From NCBI RefSeq assembly GCF_003970795.1, contig NZ_RWKW01000025.1, forward strand, positions 56,748-120,747: a stretch of DNA of 64,000 nt. Reading direction: 5' to 3'. Made by a program: the position numbers and the translations under genes. The notes beneath the pieces were generated by a model. It ran no database searches. It was given only the letters and a program-made list of their open reading frames with translations, and was not told where the DNA came from. This DNA comes from Aquibium carbonis (GTDB lineage Bacteria > Pseudomonadota > Alphaproteobacteria > Rhizobiales > Rhizobiaceae). Shown piece by piece: positions 18,235 through 27,536 of this stretch; positions within the stretch are counted from its first letter, which is position 1; the number at the start of each line of letters is the position of its first letter.

Positions 18235-18306
18235 TGGACCGGCCGGGCCCCAAGAGGGACCCGGCTCTGCATGCCCATGCGAAGTTGCCGCCGGTCCACC
18301 CGTTTT
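18235..18306 (+). terminator. Possible terminator in the 312-base gap after apbC
   Basis: A 9-bp stem TGGACCGGC (18235-18243) / GCCGGTCCA (18290-18298) encloses a smaller CCGGG/CCCGG hairpin and is followed by CCCGTTTTA. The large loop makes this a weak call. Nothing else but the cyclase promoter region is visible in 18176-18487. Confidence 0.35.
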
Positions 18307-18487
18307 AGTGGAAACCGCGCCGTACATTTGTTAAGACGATCAGACATCTTGCGAACGGGATGGCGAGGATCGACCGCCGGCCTGACGCAAGGTGAGTTGA
18401 TGGAGCGGCGGTTCATCTTCCTGCACTGTATGACGGGTACGGATCGTCAGGCAGGGAGCCGGTCCTCCGAAGGAGATGGGGCAATTC

Positions 18488-20266
18488 ATGGCCGGCCCGC
18501 GCTACACGCGGCAGGTGGCGACGATCATTTCAATCGATGCGGTGGGCTTCTCCCGCCTGATGGGAATCGACGACGAAGCGACCGTTGCGACGTTCGAGCA
18601 GATGAAGGAAGTCATCGGCGTCTGCTGCGCGGATCATGGCGGGCATCTCTTTGGCACCGCCGGCGACAGCATGATGGCGGAGTTCGGCGCGCCGGTGGAA
18701 GCCCTGCTGGCGGCACTGGATTTTCAGGACCGTATTCGCCACCACAACGAGGCGATCCCGAGGGAACGCCGGATGTCCTTCAGGGCGGGCGTCAACACCG
18801 GCAACGTGATCGTTCGCGACGAGCGCCGTTATGGCGACGACGTCAACATTGCCGCCCGGCTGCAGGAAATCGCGCCCGAAGGCGGGGTCGTGATTTCCGA
18901 GACGACCTGGCATCACGTGCGCGACCGCGCGGCGGCGCGCTTCACAGATCTCGGCGTCCAGACGTTCCACAACATCCTGTTGCCAATCCGCGCCTACCGT
19001 GTGGAACGTGGAGCGTCCGTTCCGGCTGAAGCGCAGGACGTGGCGGCACCGTTCTCCTTCTTCCGAGCCGACGGCAAGGGGGGCCCCCCCGCCATCGCCG
19101 TGCTGCCGCTGCGCAGCGAGCCGGACGATCCGGAGACGCGCTACATCGGCGAGGGCATTGCCGAGGACATCATCGCCGGTCTCTCCAACGTTCGCTGGCT
19201 GCCGGTGATCGCGGTCAATTCAAGCCGCCAGTTCAAGGATGCCGCCGTGACGCCCGAGGCGGCGGGCAAGGCACTTGGCGCCCGCTACGTGGTGACCGGG
19301 ACGTTGACGCGCGATGCCGGCCGGCTGCGGGTGCGGGTGATGCTCGACGACGCGTCGACCAACCACAACATCTGGTCGCGCCGCTTCGATCGCGAGATGA
19401 CCGACATGTTCGACATGCAGGGCGAGATCGGCAGCGAAATCGTCGCAACGCTGGAGAAGGAAGTCGACCGCATCGAGCAGGCCCGGACCTTCCGCGTGCC
19501 GTGGGAGAGCCTGGAGAACTGGCAGTTGGTGCGGCGCGGCCGCTGGCACATGCAGCGGCGGACACGCGAGGACACCGAGCAGGCGCTGGAGTTCTTCCTG
19601 GCCGCCTTCGAGCGCGATCCGAACTCGTCCACCGTGCTCGACGAACTGGCCTGGTGGTACTTCTGGCGCTCCTGGTTGAACTTCGGCGGGAATGGCGAGT
19701 ATCGCGAGGACCTCGAGCGAGTGGTGGAATACTCCCGCAAGGCGCTCTACGTCGACAGCCAGGATGCGCGCCCGCATGCCTATCTGGGCATCGCCGACAT
19801 CATGTCGGGCCGACCCGCCAGCGCGCTGGAACATCTGTCGGAGGCGCTGCGGATCAACCCCAGCTTCGCCTTCGCCAGATCCGCAATGGGTAGCGCCTAC
19901 AACCTGCTTGGCGAGGCAGGGCGGGCGATACCCCTGTTCCAGGGCGCCGACCGTCTTAGCCCTTTCGATCTCTACCGGTTCCACAATCTCGGCGAACTCG
20001 CTTCTGCCCAGTGCCTGGCCGGGGACTGGGCAGGGGCTGCCGCGACGGCCGAGCGGTCGCTGTCGCTGGCGCCGTCCTACTGGTATGCGCGCTTCCTCAA
20101 GATCGGCGCGCTGGCGCGGACGGAGCGCTGTGTCGAGGCGCGTGCCGAACGGGCCATCCTGCTGGCGCAGGATGCCAGCTTCCATGTCCAGAAGGTCGAG
20201 TGGATCCCCTTCGTCGACAAGTCGCTGAACCGCCAGCTCATCGACGCCTATCTGGGCGCGGAATAG
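18488..20266 (+). CDS. Class III adenylate/guanylate cyclase with TolB-like and TPR regions
   Basis: Soluble protein of 592 residues. The N-terminal cyclase domain (about 5-175) has the metal Asp in 'SIDAVGFSRLMG', the second Asp in 'GTAGDSMMAEFG' and 'GDDVNIAARLQEIAPEGG' with the transition-state Asn/Arg pair, so it is probably active. Next comes a TolB/FlgO-like nucleotide-free domain ('PAIAVLPLRSEPDD', about 200-330), then TPR-type repeats to the C-terminus ('SRKALYVDSQDARPHAYLG', 'LSEALRINPSFAFARSAMG'). This architecture is frequent and expanded in rhizobia; signals sensed are unknown. AAGGAG at 18470-18475 fits ATG 18488 better than ATG 18476, which directly abuts it. The P450-DyP gene follows after 87 bases. 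Confidence 0.85.
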   Translation: MAGPRYTRQVATIISIDAVGFSRLMGIDDEATVATFEQMKEVIGVCCADHGGHLFGTAGDSMMAEFGAPVEALLAALDFQDRIRHHNEAIPRERRMSFRAGVNTGNVIVRDERRYGDDVNIAARLQEIAPEGGVVISETTWHHVRDRAAARFTDLGVQTFHNILLPIRAYRVERGASVPAEAQDVAAPFSFFRADGKGGPPAIAVLPLRSEPDDPETRYIGEGIAEDIIAGLSNVRWLPVIAVNSSRQFKDAAVTPEAAGKALGARYVVTGTLTRDAGRLRVRVMLDDASTNHNIWSRRFDREMTDMFDMQGEIGSEIVATLEKEVDRIEQARTFRVPWESLENWQLVRRGRWHMQRRTREDTEQALEFFLAAFERDPNSSTVLDELAWWYFWRSWLNFGGNGEYREDLERVVEYSRKALYVDSQDARPHAYLGIADIMSGRPASALEHLSEALRINPSFAFARSAMGSAYNLLGEAGRAIPLFQGADRLSPFDLYRFHNLGELASAQCLAGDWAGAAATAERSLSLAPSYWYARFLKIGALARTERCVEARAERAILLAQDASFHVQKVEWIPFVDKSLNRQLIDAYLGAE

Positions 20267-20353
20267 AGCGCCAACCATCCGCAATGTGAAGCGCATCACT
20301 TACAGTGGCGTGCGCAGCGATTTATCTGCAACCTGCGAGTATGCGGGGACGGC

Positions 20354-23300
20354 ATGGTGCAGACGAAATATTATGACGGGATCGGCAAGGCCCAGGCCGA
20401 GCAGCAGCCGGTCGAGCAGTTGCCGCCGTTCGATCCGGAGCGCCTGCGCACGCGGGGCCTCGCCGGCCGTCTCGTCGGGCTGGCGGTGGAGAACCCTCGA
20501 TGGTGGCTTTCGCTCCTTCGACGCTGGTGGCCCAGCCCCAAGATCGGCAATTTCGTGCTGGTGACCCGCGCGGCCGACGTGCGCGAGGTGTTCGAGCGCC
20601 AGGACGTCTTCCACACACCCTTCGGCCCCGAAATGACGGAAATGGCGAAGGGCCACAACTTCATCCTCGGCATGCAGGATGGCGCGGCCTATCGCAAATT
20701 AAAGTCGCCGATCCTTTCGGCCTTTCCGCCAGACGAGGTCGAGCGCCGGGTGCGTCCGATCGCGCGCCGCCATGCGGCCGCCATCCTGCGAACGGCCACG
20801 CCCGGTTTCGACGCCGTGGGCGAGTTGCTCAAGATGGTGCCGGTGCGGGTCTGCCGCGACTATTTCGGCATGGCGATCGACGATGACGAGGCGTTCTCCG
20901 ACTGGTCCATCGCGCTGTCGACGCTGTTCTTTGCTGATCCGGCGGGGAACGCCGACACGCGGGAACTCGCCGTTACGGCTGCCCACCACATGCTTGGCGC
21001 GATCGATCGCTCGATCGAGCGGGCGCAGCGCGGCGAGATTGCCGCCGACACGCCGCTCGCCCGCCTCGTTCTCCTCCACGAGCAACGGCCGGACGTGATC
21101 TCCATCGAGGAGATCCGTTCGGTGATGATGGGCATGATCTCCGGCTTCGCCCCGACCAACCTTCTGGCGGCGGGTAACTGCCTCGACGTCGTGCTGTCGA
21201 AACCAGAGGCCCGCGCGGCCGTGGTGAAGGCGGTGAAGTCGGGCGACGATGCCGAACTCGACCGCGCGATCCTGGAGGCCATGCGCTTCAAGCCGATCTT
21301 CATCGGTCCGTTCCGCTATGCCGCCACGGATGCGGTGATCGCGCGCGGCACCTCGCGGGAGCGGTTCGTTCCCAAGGGCGCGACCGTCATGCCGTCGATC
21401 CTGTCGGCCATGTTCGACGCCGAGGCGGTGGTCGATCCCGAACGGTATGTGACCGATCGCTCCTGTCGCGACTACATGGTCTACGGCCACGGCATCCATT
21501 GGTGCATCGGTTCGGCGATCGCGCGGGTTCAGATCGCGGAGTGTTTCCGGGCGCTGTTCGAGCGTCCGGGATTGCGGCGGGCCGAGGGCCGCGCCGGGCG
21601 ATTGTCCCGGCGCGGTGCCTTCCCCGAGCGGCTGTGCGTCACCTACGACACCGACGAGATGTCCAGGACCGTTGGACACGCCTTCGTCACGATCGCCGCG
21701 CCTGTCGCGTCCAGCGTCGATGCGGCGTCGCTGCGTGCCGAAATCGCGCGGCTCGGCAATCCGGCCCGCGGCGGCATCGAAGCTGCGTTCGACGATACGA
21801 GGGCGGTGCATTTCGCAAGCCTTTCGGTGATCGGCAGCGCCGACCCACGCGCCGAGAAACGCGGTGATCGCTTCGACATCGTGCTGGAGTTCTCCGCCGA
21901 CGGCAGCGAGGCCGAAGCGATCGGGCTCGTGGCCGACAAGGCCGGACCCTTCCTGCGAACCGTCTTCGAAAAGGCCGGGGCGCTTTCGCCGGGACGCGAC
22001 CTTGCCACGTTCATGCAGGAGCACAGCGTGCGGGTCGGCCCCGGGTTCGCCACCCGCGCCGGGCTCGTGTTCACCGGCACGCCGGGCCACGGTGTCGCTC
22101 GGATCAAGGCCGAGGCATGCCTCGAGGTCGAGTTGCGCCGAGCGCTGGCCGATCTGCCGCCCGATCCAGCGGAGAGCGCCCTGGCGCGTATCGAGCGGCT
22201 TCGCCAGTCGCTCGCCGACCGCGGCGGCTATGACTGGGCATTTCAGCCTGCGCCGCATGGGCTCGAGGGCCCGACGCGACCGCTGGCGGCGGCCGTCGCC
22301 GGCTGGCTGTCGTCGGGCTGGGTCGCGGGCGGCATCGCCGGCGTGCTCGCGCTTCTGACCGTGGTCTATGCCCGCTTCGCCTTTGCCGGCGCGCAGGCGG
22401 TCGGCGGGGCGCTCGTCGGCTGGGCCGCCGCCCTGTCGCTGGCGCTGCTGACGATGATCTTCCTGGTCGGCGGGGTGGCGGGCTTCGGCTACTGGCGCCT
22501 GCGCCGGGCCGAAGAGCAGGACGTCGAGAAGGGTGCGCCCTTGTCCCCCGAGCGTTTCGCGCCGATCGCCGCCGGCGAGAACCATGTCGCTCAGAACCAC
22601 CTGGCCGCGGTCTCGGTGATGAAGCCCGGCTGGCTGCGCCGGCTGACGCTGCGGCTGACCTTCCTGGCGATCAAGATCGCAGCAACGCGCGCCTTCGAGC
22701 CCGGCCGGCTGTCCGACATCGGCTCGATCCACTATGCGCGCTGGGTGCTCCTGCCGGGAACCGACAAGCTGCTGTTCTTCAGCAATTACGGCGGCAGCTG
22801 GGAGAGCTATCTCGAGGATTTCATCACCAAGGCGCATGCCGGCCTGACCGGCGTGTGGAGCAACACGGTCGGCTTTCCGCGAACCCGCAACCTGTTCCAG
22901 GCTGGCGCGACCGACGGCGCCCTGTTCAAGCTGTGGGCGCGCGAACAGCAAATCCCGACGCTGTTCTGGTACTCGGCCTATCCGGAACTGACGACGTTCC
23001 ACATTCGCCGCAACGCCGCGATCCGCAATGCCATCGCCGGCGCCCGGTCGGAAACCGAAGCCGCGGCCTTGCTGGCGAGCTTCGGCTCCGTGCCGGCGGC
23101 GGCGAGCGCGCTCGAAACCGCCGAAATCCAGTCGATCGCCTTTGGCGGCATGGGCCGGCTGTCTGCGGCGGAGATGATTGCGCTGCGTCTGCCTGAGAAC
23201 CTGCCGGCGGCCGAACGGGCGCAGTGGCTCGACATGCTGCTTGCGCGGGCGAGCTTCGGTGCGAGCCTGCCCGAACACGAGGCGATGACGGTGGCTTTCA

Positions 23301-24625
23301 GCGCCGACGGCCTGCGCAAGCTGGGGCTTGCCGACGACGGCGTCGTGGGCCTGCCCACCGTGTTCCGGCGCGGCATGGCTGCGCCCGGCCAGGAACGGGT
23401 GCTGGGCGACGTCGGCGAAAACGCGTCGGCAAACTGGGCCTGGGGCGCGGGCGACACGGAAGCAGACGTCGTGCTCGTCTGCTATGCGACGGACGAGCGC
23501 ATCACGGGCATGACGGCGTCTGTGGTCGCTGCCTCCGAGGTCGCCGGCATGCGGGTGATCCACCGCCTGCCGCTGATCATCAAGACCGACGAAGCCGGCC
23601 AGGCGATCGAGCATTTCGGCTATCGAGACGGCATTTCCCAACCCGTCATCGAGGGAACGCCCAAGGCACGGACGCGCACCGATCCGCAGCACCGGGTCGC
23701 TGCGGGCGAGTTCCTGCTCGGCTATCCGGACCAGACCGGCAAGGCCCCGCCTGCCATCGCCGTGCCGGGCGGTTTCGATCGCGAACGGTGCCTCAACCTC
23801 CTGACCGTCCCGCCTCTCGGCGGGGAAGGGCGCGACTGGCACGATTTCGGCCGGAATGGCTCGTTCCTCGTCGTTCGTCAGCTCGTCCAGCATGTCGACC
23901 GCTTCGAAACCTTCTGCAGCGATGCCGCGGCCAGGCTGGGGGCGGAGGCGATCGGCGGCCGCTCGGCCGACGAGTGGGTCGGCGCCAAGATGTTCGGACG
24001 GTGGAAGGATGGCGCGTCGCTGGTGCGCCACCCGGTCCGGCGCGACGCGGAGGCGTCGGATGGGCGGCGGCGCGATGTGGCCGACAATGCCTTCCTTTAC
24101 GAACGCGACGATCCGCAAGGGCTCGCCTGCCCGCTCGGCGCCCATGCGCGCCGGTCCAATCCGCGCGATTCGCTGGGCAAGAATCCGCAAGCGCAGATCG
24201 AGCTGTCCAAGCGACATCGTCTTTTGAGGATCAGCCGCGCCTTCGAACAAGGCAACCAGAAGGGGATTCTCTTCATGTGCATGAACGCCGACATCGAGCG
24301 GCAGTTCGAGTTCGTGCAGCAGACATGGGTGATGAATCCCAGCTTCCAGACGCTGCATGGCGAGCAGGACCCGATCGTCGGTCACCCCTCGGGCGGCGGG
24401 GTGTTTACCGTGCCTACCCCGCACGGACCGTTGATTTTGCAGGGGCTTCAGGCGTTCGTCACGCTGCAGGGCGGTGGCTATTTCTTCATGCCGGGGCGGC
24501 GGGCGCTTCGCTATCTGCGCTCGCGGGCGGCGGTGGCGGAGCCCATCGATACGCGGGTCGATGCGGAATGGCGGCCGAACGCGGCTTTTTCCGATGGCGA
24601 TCTTACAGGCTGCCCGGCGAAGTAG
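20354..24625 (+). CDS. Cytochrome P450 / two-TM / DyP-type peroxidase fusion protein
   Basis: A single open frame of 1423 residues joins two haem enzymes. Residues about 1-425 are a P450: K-helix ExxR is 'EAMR' (308-311) and the haem ligand is Cys384 in 'YGHGIHWCIG'. The I-helix reads 'SGFAPTN' (263-269) without the acidic residue of the usual (A/G)Gx(D/E)T motif. Residues 430-640 and 780-900 contain two similar alpha/beta segments ('VHFASLSVI...' and 'IHYARWVLL...'), separated by two hydrophobic segments at about 650-715. Residues about 960-1423 are a DyP peroxidase: distal Asp1092 in 'GYRDGISQP', proximal His1264 in 'CPLGAHARRSNPR', and Arg1292/1295 in the region of the catalytic Arg. There is no signal peptide. 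A role in oxidising a lipid or other hydrophobic substrate is inferred. Confidence 0.88.
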   Translation: MVQTKYYDGIGKAQAEQQPVEQLPPFDPERLRTRGLAGRLVGLAVENPRWWLSLLRRWWPSPKIGNFVLVTRAADVREVFERQDVFHTPFGPEMTEMAKGHNFILGMQDGAAYRKLKSPILSAFPPDEVERRVRPIARRHAAAILRTATPGFDAVGELLKMVPVRVCRDYFGMAIDDDEAFSDWSIALSTLFFADPAGNADTRELAVTAAHHMLGAIDRSIERAQRGEIAADTPLARLVLLHEQRPDVISIEEIRSVMMGMISGFAPTNLLAAGNCLDVVLSKPEARAAVVKAVKSGDDAELDRAILEAMRFKPIFIGPFRYAATDAVIARGTSRERFVPKGATVMPSILSAMFDAEAVVDPERYVTDRSCRDYMVYGHGIHWCIGSAIARVQIAECFRALFERPGLRRAEGRAGRLSRRGAFPERLCVTYDTDEMSRTVGHAFVTIAAPVASSVDAASLRAEIARLGNPARGGIEAAFDDTRAVHFASLSVIGSADPRAEKRGDRFDIVLEFSADGSEAEAIGLVADKAGPFLRTVFEKAGALSPGRDLATFMQEHSVRVGPGFATRAGLVFTGTPGHGVARIKAEACLEVELRRALADLPPDPAESALARIERLRQSLADRGGYDWAFQPAPHGLEGPTRPLAAAVAGWLSSGWVAGGIAGVLALLTVVYARFAFAGAQAVGGALVGWAAALSLALLTMIFLVGGVAGFGYWRLRRAEEQDVEKGAPLSPERFAPIAAGENHVAQNHLAAVSVMKPGWLRRLTLRLTFLAIKIAATRAFEPGRLSDIGSIHYARWVLLPGTDKLLFFSNYGGSWESYLEDFITKAHAGLTGVWSNTVGFPRTRNLFQAGATDGALFKLWAREQQIPTLFWYSAYPELTTFHIRRNAAIRNAIAGARSETEAAALLASFGSVPAAASALETAEIQSIAFGGMGRLSAAEMIALRLPENLPAAERAQWLDMLLARASFGASLPEHEAMTVAFSADGLRKLGLADDGVVGLPTVFRRGMAAPGQERVLGDVGENASANWAWGAGDTEADVVLVCYATDERITGMTASVVAASEVAGMRVIHRLPLIIKTDEAGQAIEHFGYRDGISQPVIEGTPKARTRTDPQHRVAAGEFLLGYPDQTGKAPPAIAVPGGFDRERCLNLLTVPPLGGEGRDWHDFGRNGSFLVVRQLVQHVDRFETFCSDAAARLGAEAIGGRSADEWVGAKMFGRWKDGASLVRHPVRRDAEASDGRRRDVADNAFLYERDDPQGLACPLGAHARRSNPRDSLGKNPQAQIELSKRHRLLRISRAFEQGNQKGILFMCMNADIERQFEFVQQTWVMNPSFQTLHGEQDPIVGHPSGGGVFTVPTPHGPLILQGLQAFVTLQGGGYFFMPGRRALRYLRSRAAVAEPIDTRVDAEWRPNAAFSDGDLTGCPAK

Positions 24626-24839
24626 CAGCCTTCGCCCCATGATTGCACGACGACCCCGTCAGCTGAAAAATGCTTGCCAATTCAAATTGTTTTGATCTTG
24701 TTGCTGCGCATCTTTAGGCAATTGTTCAGCTTTTCGCATCACCTGTTTTCCCCGTAGCGTCCTGCTGTCCACCATGGCTGCGCGGACGGTCGAGACAAGA
24801 TTCCGACGACATTTTTCGTCGGCATTTCAGGGGACGGAA

Positions 24840-26366
24840 ATGGGATTTTTCACGGCTGGAGCCCGGTCAAAAGCCGGAAAGATCGAAAACGCGGAGCTCG
24901 AGGCGAAAGTCGCGGCGATCATGCGTTCCCAGGCCGTCATCGAATTCACCCTCGATGGAACCATCCTGGCGGCGAACGAAAACTTCCTGGCGACGCTCGG
25001 CTATACCGAGGCAGAAATCGTCGGCAAGCGCCATTCGATGTTCGTCGACAAGGACTTTGCAGCGAGCGCCGAGTACAAGGCGTTCTGGGAGCGTCTGCGC
25101 TCGGGCGAGTTCTTTTCCGACAAGTTTCGGCGTGTCGGCAAGGGCGGCCGGGAGATCTGGATCCAGGCGTCCTATAACCCGCTCTTCGATGCGGCGGGGA
25201 AACCCTACAAGGTGATCAAGTTCGCGGCGGACGTTTCCGAAATCGAGTTCGAGCGGCGCCGCAACGAGGAAGAGCGGGCATCGCGCGCCCGCGAACAGCA
25301 GAAGGTGGTTGAAGCCCTTGCCGGCGGATTGCGAAATCTTGCCGCGGGAAATCTGGTCAACGGCATCTCCGAGCATCTGCCGACAGAGTACGAAGCCCTC
25401 CGACTGGATTTCAACCGCGCCGTCGATGCCTTGCGCAGCACCCTCGGATCGATCGCCGACAGCGCCGAAACCGTGCGCAGCGGCACGAGCGAGATCATGC
25501 GTGCATCGGACGACCTGTCGAAGCGCACGGAGCAGAATGCCGCGAGCCTCGAGGAGACTGCCGCGGCCCTTACCGAACTGACCGAGACCGTCCGCCAGAC
25601 CGCCGAAGGCGCGCGCAAAGCCGACCAGACCGTATCCTCGACGCGGTCGGATGCCGAAAAGAGCGGCGAGATCGTTCGCGAAGCGATCACCGCCATGGAG
25701 CAGATCGAAAAATCGTCCTCGCAAATCAGCCAGATCATCGGCGTGATCGACGAGATCGCGTTCCAGACCAACCTGCTGGCGCTGAATGCGGGCGTGGAGG
25801 CCGCGCGGGCCGGCGATGCCGGGCGCGGTTTTGCGGTCGTGGCCCAGGAGGTGCGAGCACTCGCCCAGCGCTCGGCGGAGGCAGCCAAGGAAATCAAGGC
25901 CCTGATCTCGACATCAGCCGCGCATGTCGACAGTGGCGTCACGCTGGTGGGCAACACGAGGGATGCGCTGCTGCGCATCGTTTCGGCCTTCGGTGGCATC
26001 AGCCAGCTGGTCAGCGCCATGGCGGCGTCGGCCGAGGCGCAGTCGACCGGCATCGCGCAGATCAACGTCGCCATCGGCCACATGGACCAGTCGACCCAGC
26101 AGAACGCGGCGATGGTGGAGCAGTCGACCGCCGCGGCGGTTTCGCTCGGACGCGAGGCCGAGGCCATGGCCGAACTGGTGGGACGCTTCGAGATCGGCGC
26201 CAGCCGTCCAGTCGCCCCGGCGTCCCGGCACGGCAATGTCCGCACCCTCCATCCGGCGCCCTCTCGGGCGGCCCATGCGCCGCGACCGAGCCATGCGGCC
26301 GGCCGGTCCGCCGCCGCGCGCAAGGTAGAACCCGCAGCGGAGGCCGACGGCTGGGAAGAGTTCTGA
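24840..26366 (+). CDS. Soluble methyl-accepting chemotaxis protein with PAS domain
   Basis: Chemoreceptor of 508 residues without membrane segments, so it should signal from the cytoplasm. A PAS domain with PAC (about 25-140; '[20 protein letters not shown]') is followed by a HAMP-like segment and the MCP signalling domain, whose hairpin tip reads '[20 protein letters not shown]' in two parts around '[12 protein letters not shown]'. The last residues are 'DGWEEF', the W-x-x-F type pentapeptide that tethers CheR and CheB. ATG 24840 with 'GGGGACGGA' before it is preferred over an in-frame ATG at 24774. PAS suggests redox or small-ligand sensing. It lies just after the P450-DyP gene, and a terminator follows. 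Confidence 0.9.
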   Translation: MGFFTAGARSKAGKIENAELEAKVAAIMRSQAVIEFTLDGTILAANENFLATLGYTEAEIVGKRHSMFVDKDFAASAEYKAFWERLRSGEFFSDKFRRVGKGGREIWIQASYNPLFDAAGKPYKVIKFAADVSEIEFERRRNEEERASRAREQQKVVEALAGGLRNLAAGNLVNGISEHLPTEYEALRLDFNRAVDALRSTLGSIADSAETVRSGTSEIMRASDDLSKRTEQNAASLEETAAALTELTETVRQTAEGARKADQTVSSTRSDAEKSGEIVREAITAMEQIEKSSSQISQIIGVIDEIAFQTNLLALNAGVEAARAGDAGRGFAVVAQEVRALAQRSAEAAKEIKALISTSAAHVDSGVTLVGNTRDALLRIVSAFGGISQLVSAMAASAEAQSTGIAQINVAIGHMDQSTQQNAAMVEQSTAAAVSLGREAEAMAELVGRFEIGASRPVAPASRHGNVRTLHPAPSRAAHAPRPSHAAGRSAAARKVEPAAEADGWEEF

Positions 26367-26419
26367 TACACCCGGCAGGCGAAAAGCCGCCATCAAGGTC
26401 GGTCTCGATCGATTTTTGC

Positions 26420-26454
26420 ACGTCCGCGCAACCCAGCGCGGACGTTGTCGTTTT
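26420..26454 (+). terminator. Rho-independent terminator after the chemoreceptor gene
   Basis: Perfect 10-bp stem ACGTCCGCGC / GCGCGGACGT (26420-26445) with loop AACCCA, followed by TGTCGTTTT. It lies 54 bases after the MCP stop. Confidence 0.8.
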
Positions 26455-26633
26455 GCGCATGCGAATCATCAGGTGCGAGGATGTCCGGGAGCCTAAGCCG
26501 GCGCACATTCCCGTTCAAAACCTGCACCCGACGGCAACTTAAACTTGAAATCAGTATTATATCGGATATTCGCTAGATTAGCACGTCCTGAACGAATAGT
26601 TTCAGTGGGTTGCAGAGACCACGGGGAAGCGCC

Positions 26634-27515
26634 ATGGGCACAGACGCAAGGCTCCAGTTTTCGTTCCACCGCGAGGCGCGGCTTCCCGACCTGCACAGGA
26701 ACGAAAGCTGGCGCGGGTTTTCGGCGGAATATTCGCGTATCGGCGGGGCCAGCGAATACAGCTTCAGCTTCACGGGAGAGCGGCACTATCTGTGCCTCCA
26801 TGACCTTCTGCTTTCGGATGGGAACGTGGTCGTGGACGGGTTGCGGCCGATCCAGCGACGCGATCTGCGCAACAACCTCACCTATGTGCCGACCGGCTGT
26901 TCCGTATCCGGCTTCGCGGCCCCGGTGGACCGTGTCAACAGCTTCATCGCCTTCTACTTCGATCCCGAGGAGATCGCCGCCGAGATCGAGCGGCCGTTCC
27001 GGGACACCGACAACTTCGCCATGGTCTATTTCGACGACAACCGCCTGCGCGCCACCCTGGAGAAAATGCGCGCGCTGCTGGTTCAGGAGCGCGAGCCCGA
27101 CAGGCTCTATGCCGAGACGCTGGGCCTGCTCACCGCCATCGAGATCGCGCAGGTGCAGGCCGGGTCGGTGAAGCTGACGCCGGGACAGGCCGGCGGCCTG
27201 TCGGGTACGCAGCAGAAGCAGGTCTTCGATTTCGTCGCCTCCGGTCTCGCCACCGACATCTCGCTGGACGCCATGGCGGCCGTCGCCAATCTCAGCCGGT
27301 TCCATTTCGCGCGGGCGTTCAAGAAGTCGGTCGGGGAGCCGCCTTATGCCTATGTGCTTCGCCAGCGCATCGAACGGGCCAAGGTGCTGCTCAAGACCAC
27401 CAAGATGCAGGTGAACGAGGTGGCGGTCGCCACGGGCTTCAAGACCGCCAGCCACTTCGTGCGCGCCTTCCAGCAGGCGGTGGGCACGTCGCCCGGCAGT
27501 TTTCGGCGGATGTGA
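26634..27515 (+). CDS. AraC-family transcriptional regulator
   Basis: Regulator of 293 residues. The C-terminal third (about 195-293) has the two AraC helix-turn-helix units ('SLDAMAAVANLSRFHFARAF' and 'VNEVAVATGFKTASHFVRAF') and the final 'GTSPGSFRR' motif. The N-terminal part is a probable ligand-sensing domain I do not recognise. ATG 26634 has GGGGAAG at 26623-26629. The upstream gap 26455-26633 contains an AT-rich patch (26540-26605) likely holding the promoter. Its target is unknown; the neighbouring MCP is separated by a terminator. Confidence 0.88.
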   Translation: MGTDARLQFSFHREARLPDLHRNESWRGFSAEYSRIGGASEYSFSFTGERHYLCLHDLLLSDGNVVVDGLRPIQRRDLRNNLTYVPTGCSVSGFAAPVDRVNSFIAFYFDPEEIAAEIERPFRDTDNFAMVYFDDNRLRATLEKMRALLVQEREPDRLYAETLGLLTAIEIAQVQAGSVKLTPGQAGGLSGTQQKQVFDFVASGLATDISLDAMAAVANLSRFHFARAFKKSVGEPPYAYVLRQRIERAKVLLKTTKMQVNEVAVATGFKTASHFVRAFQQAVGTSPGSFRRM

Positions 27516-27536
27516 CCAGCTTAGACTGTGGAGCGC

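Noticed and set aside
20699..24640. Minus-strand open frame of about 1313 codons opposite the P450-DyP gene
   Set aside because: Composition is typical of an antisense shadow, while the plus strand shows intact haem-binding and catalytic motifs.
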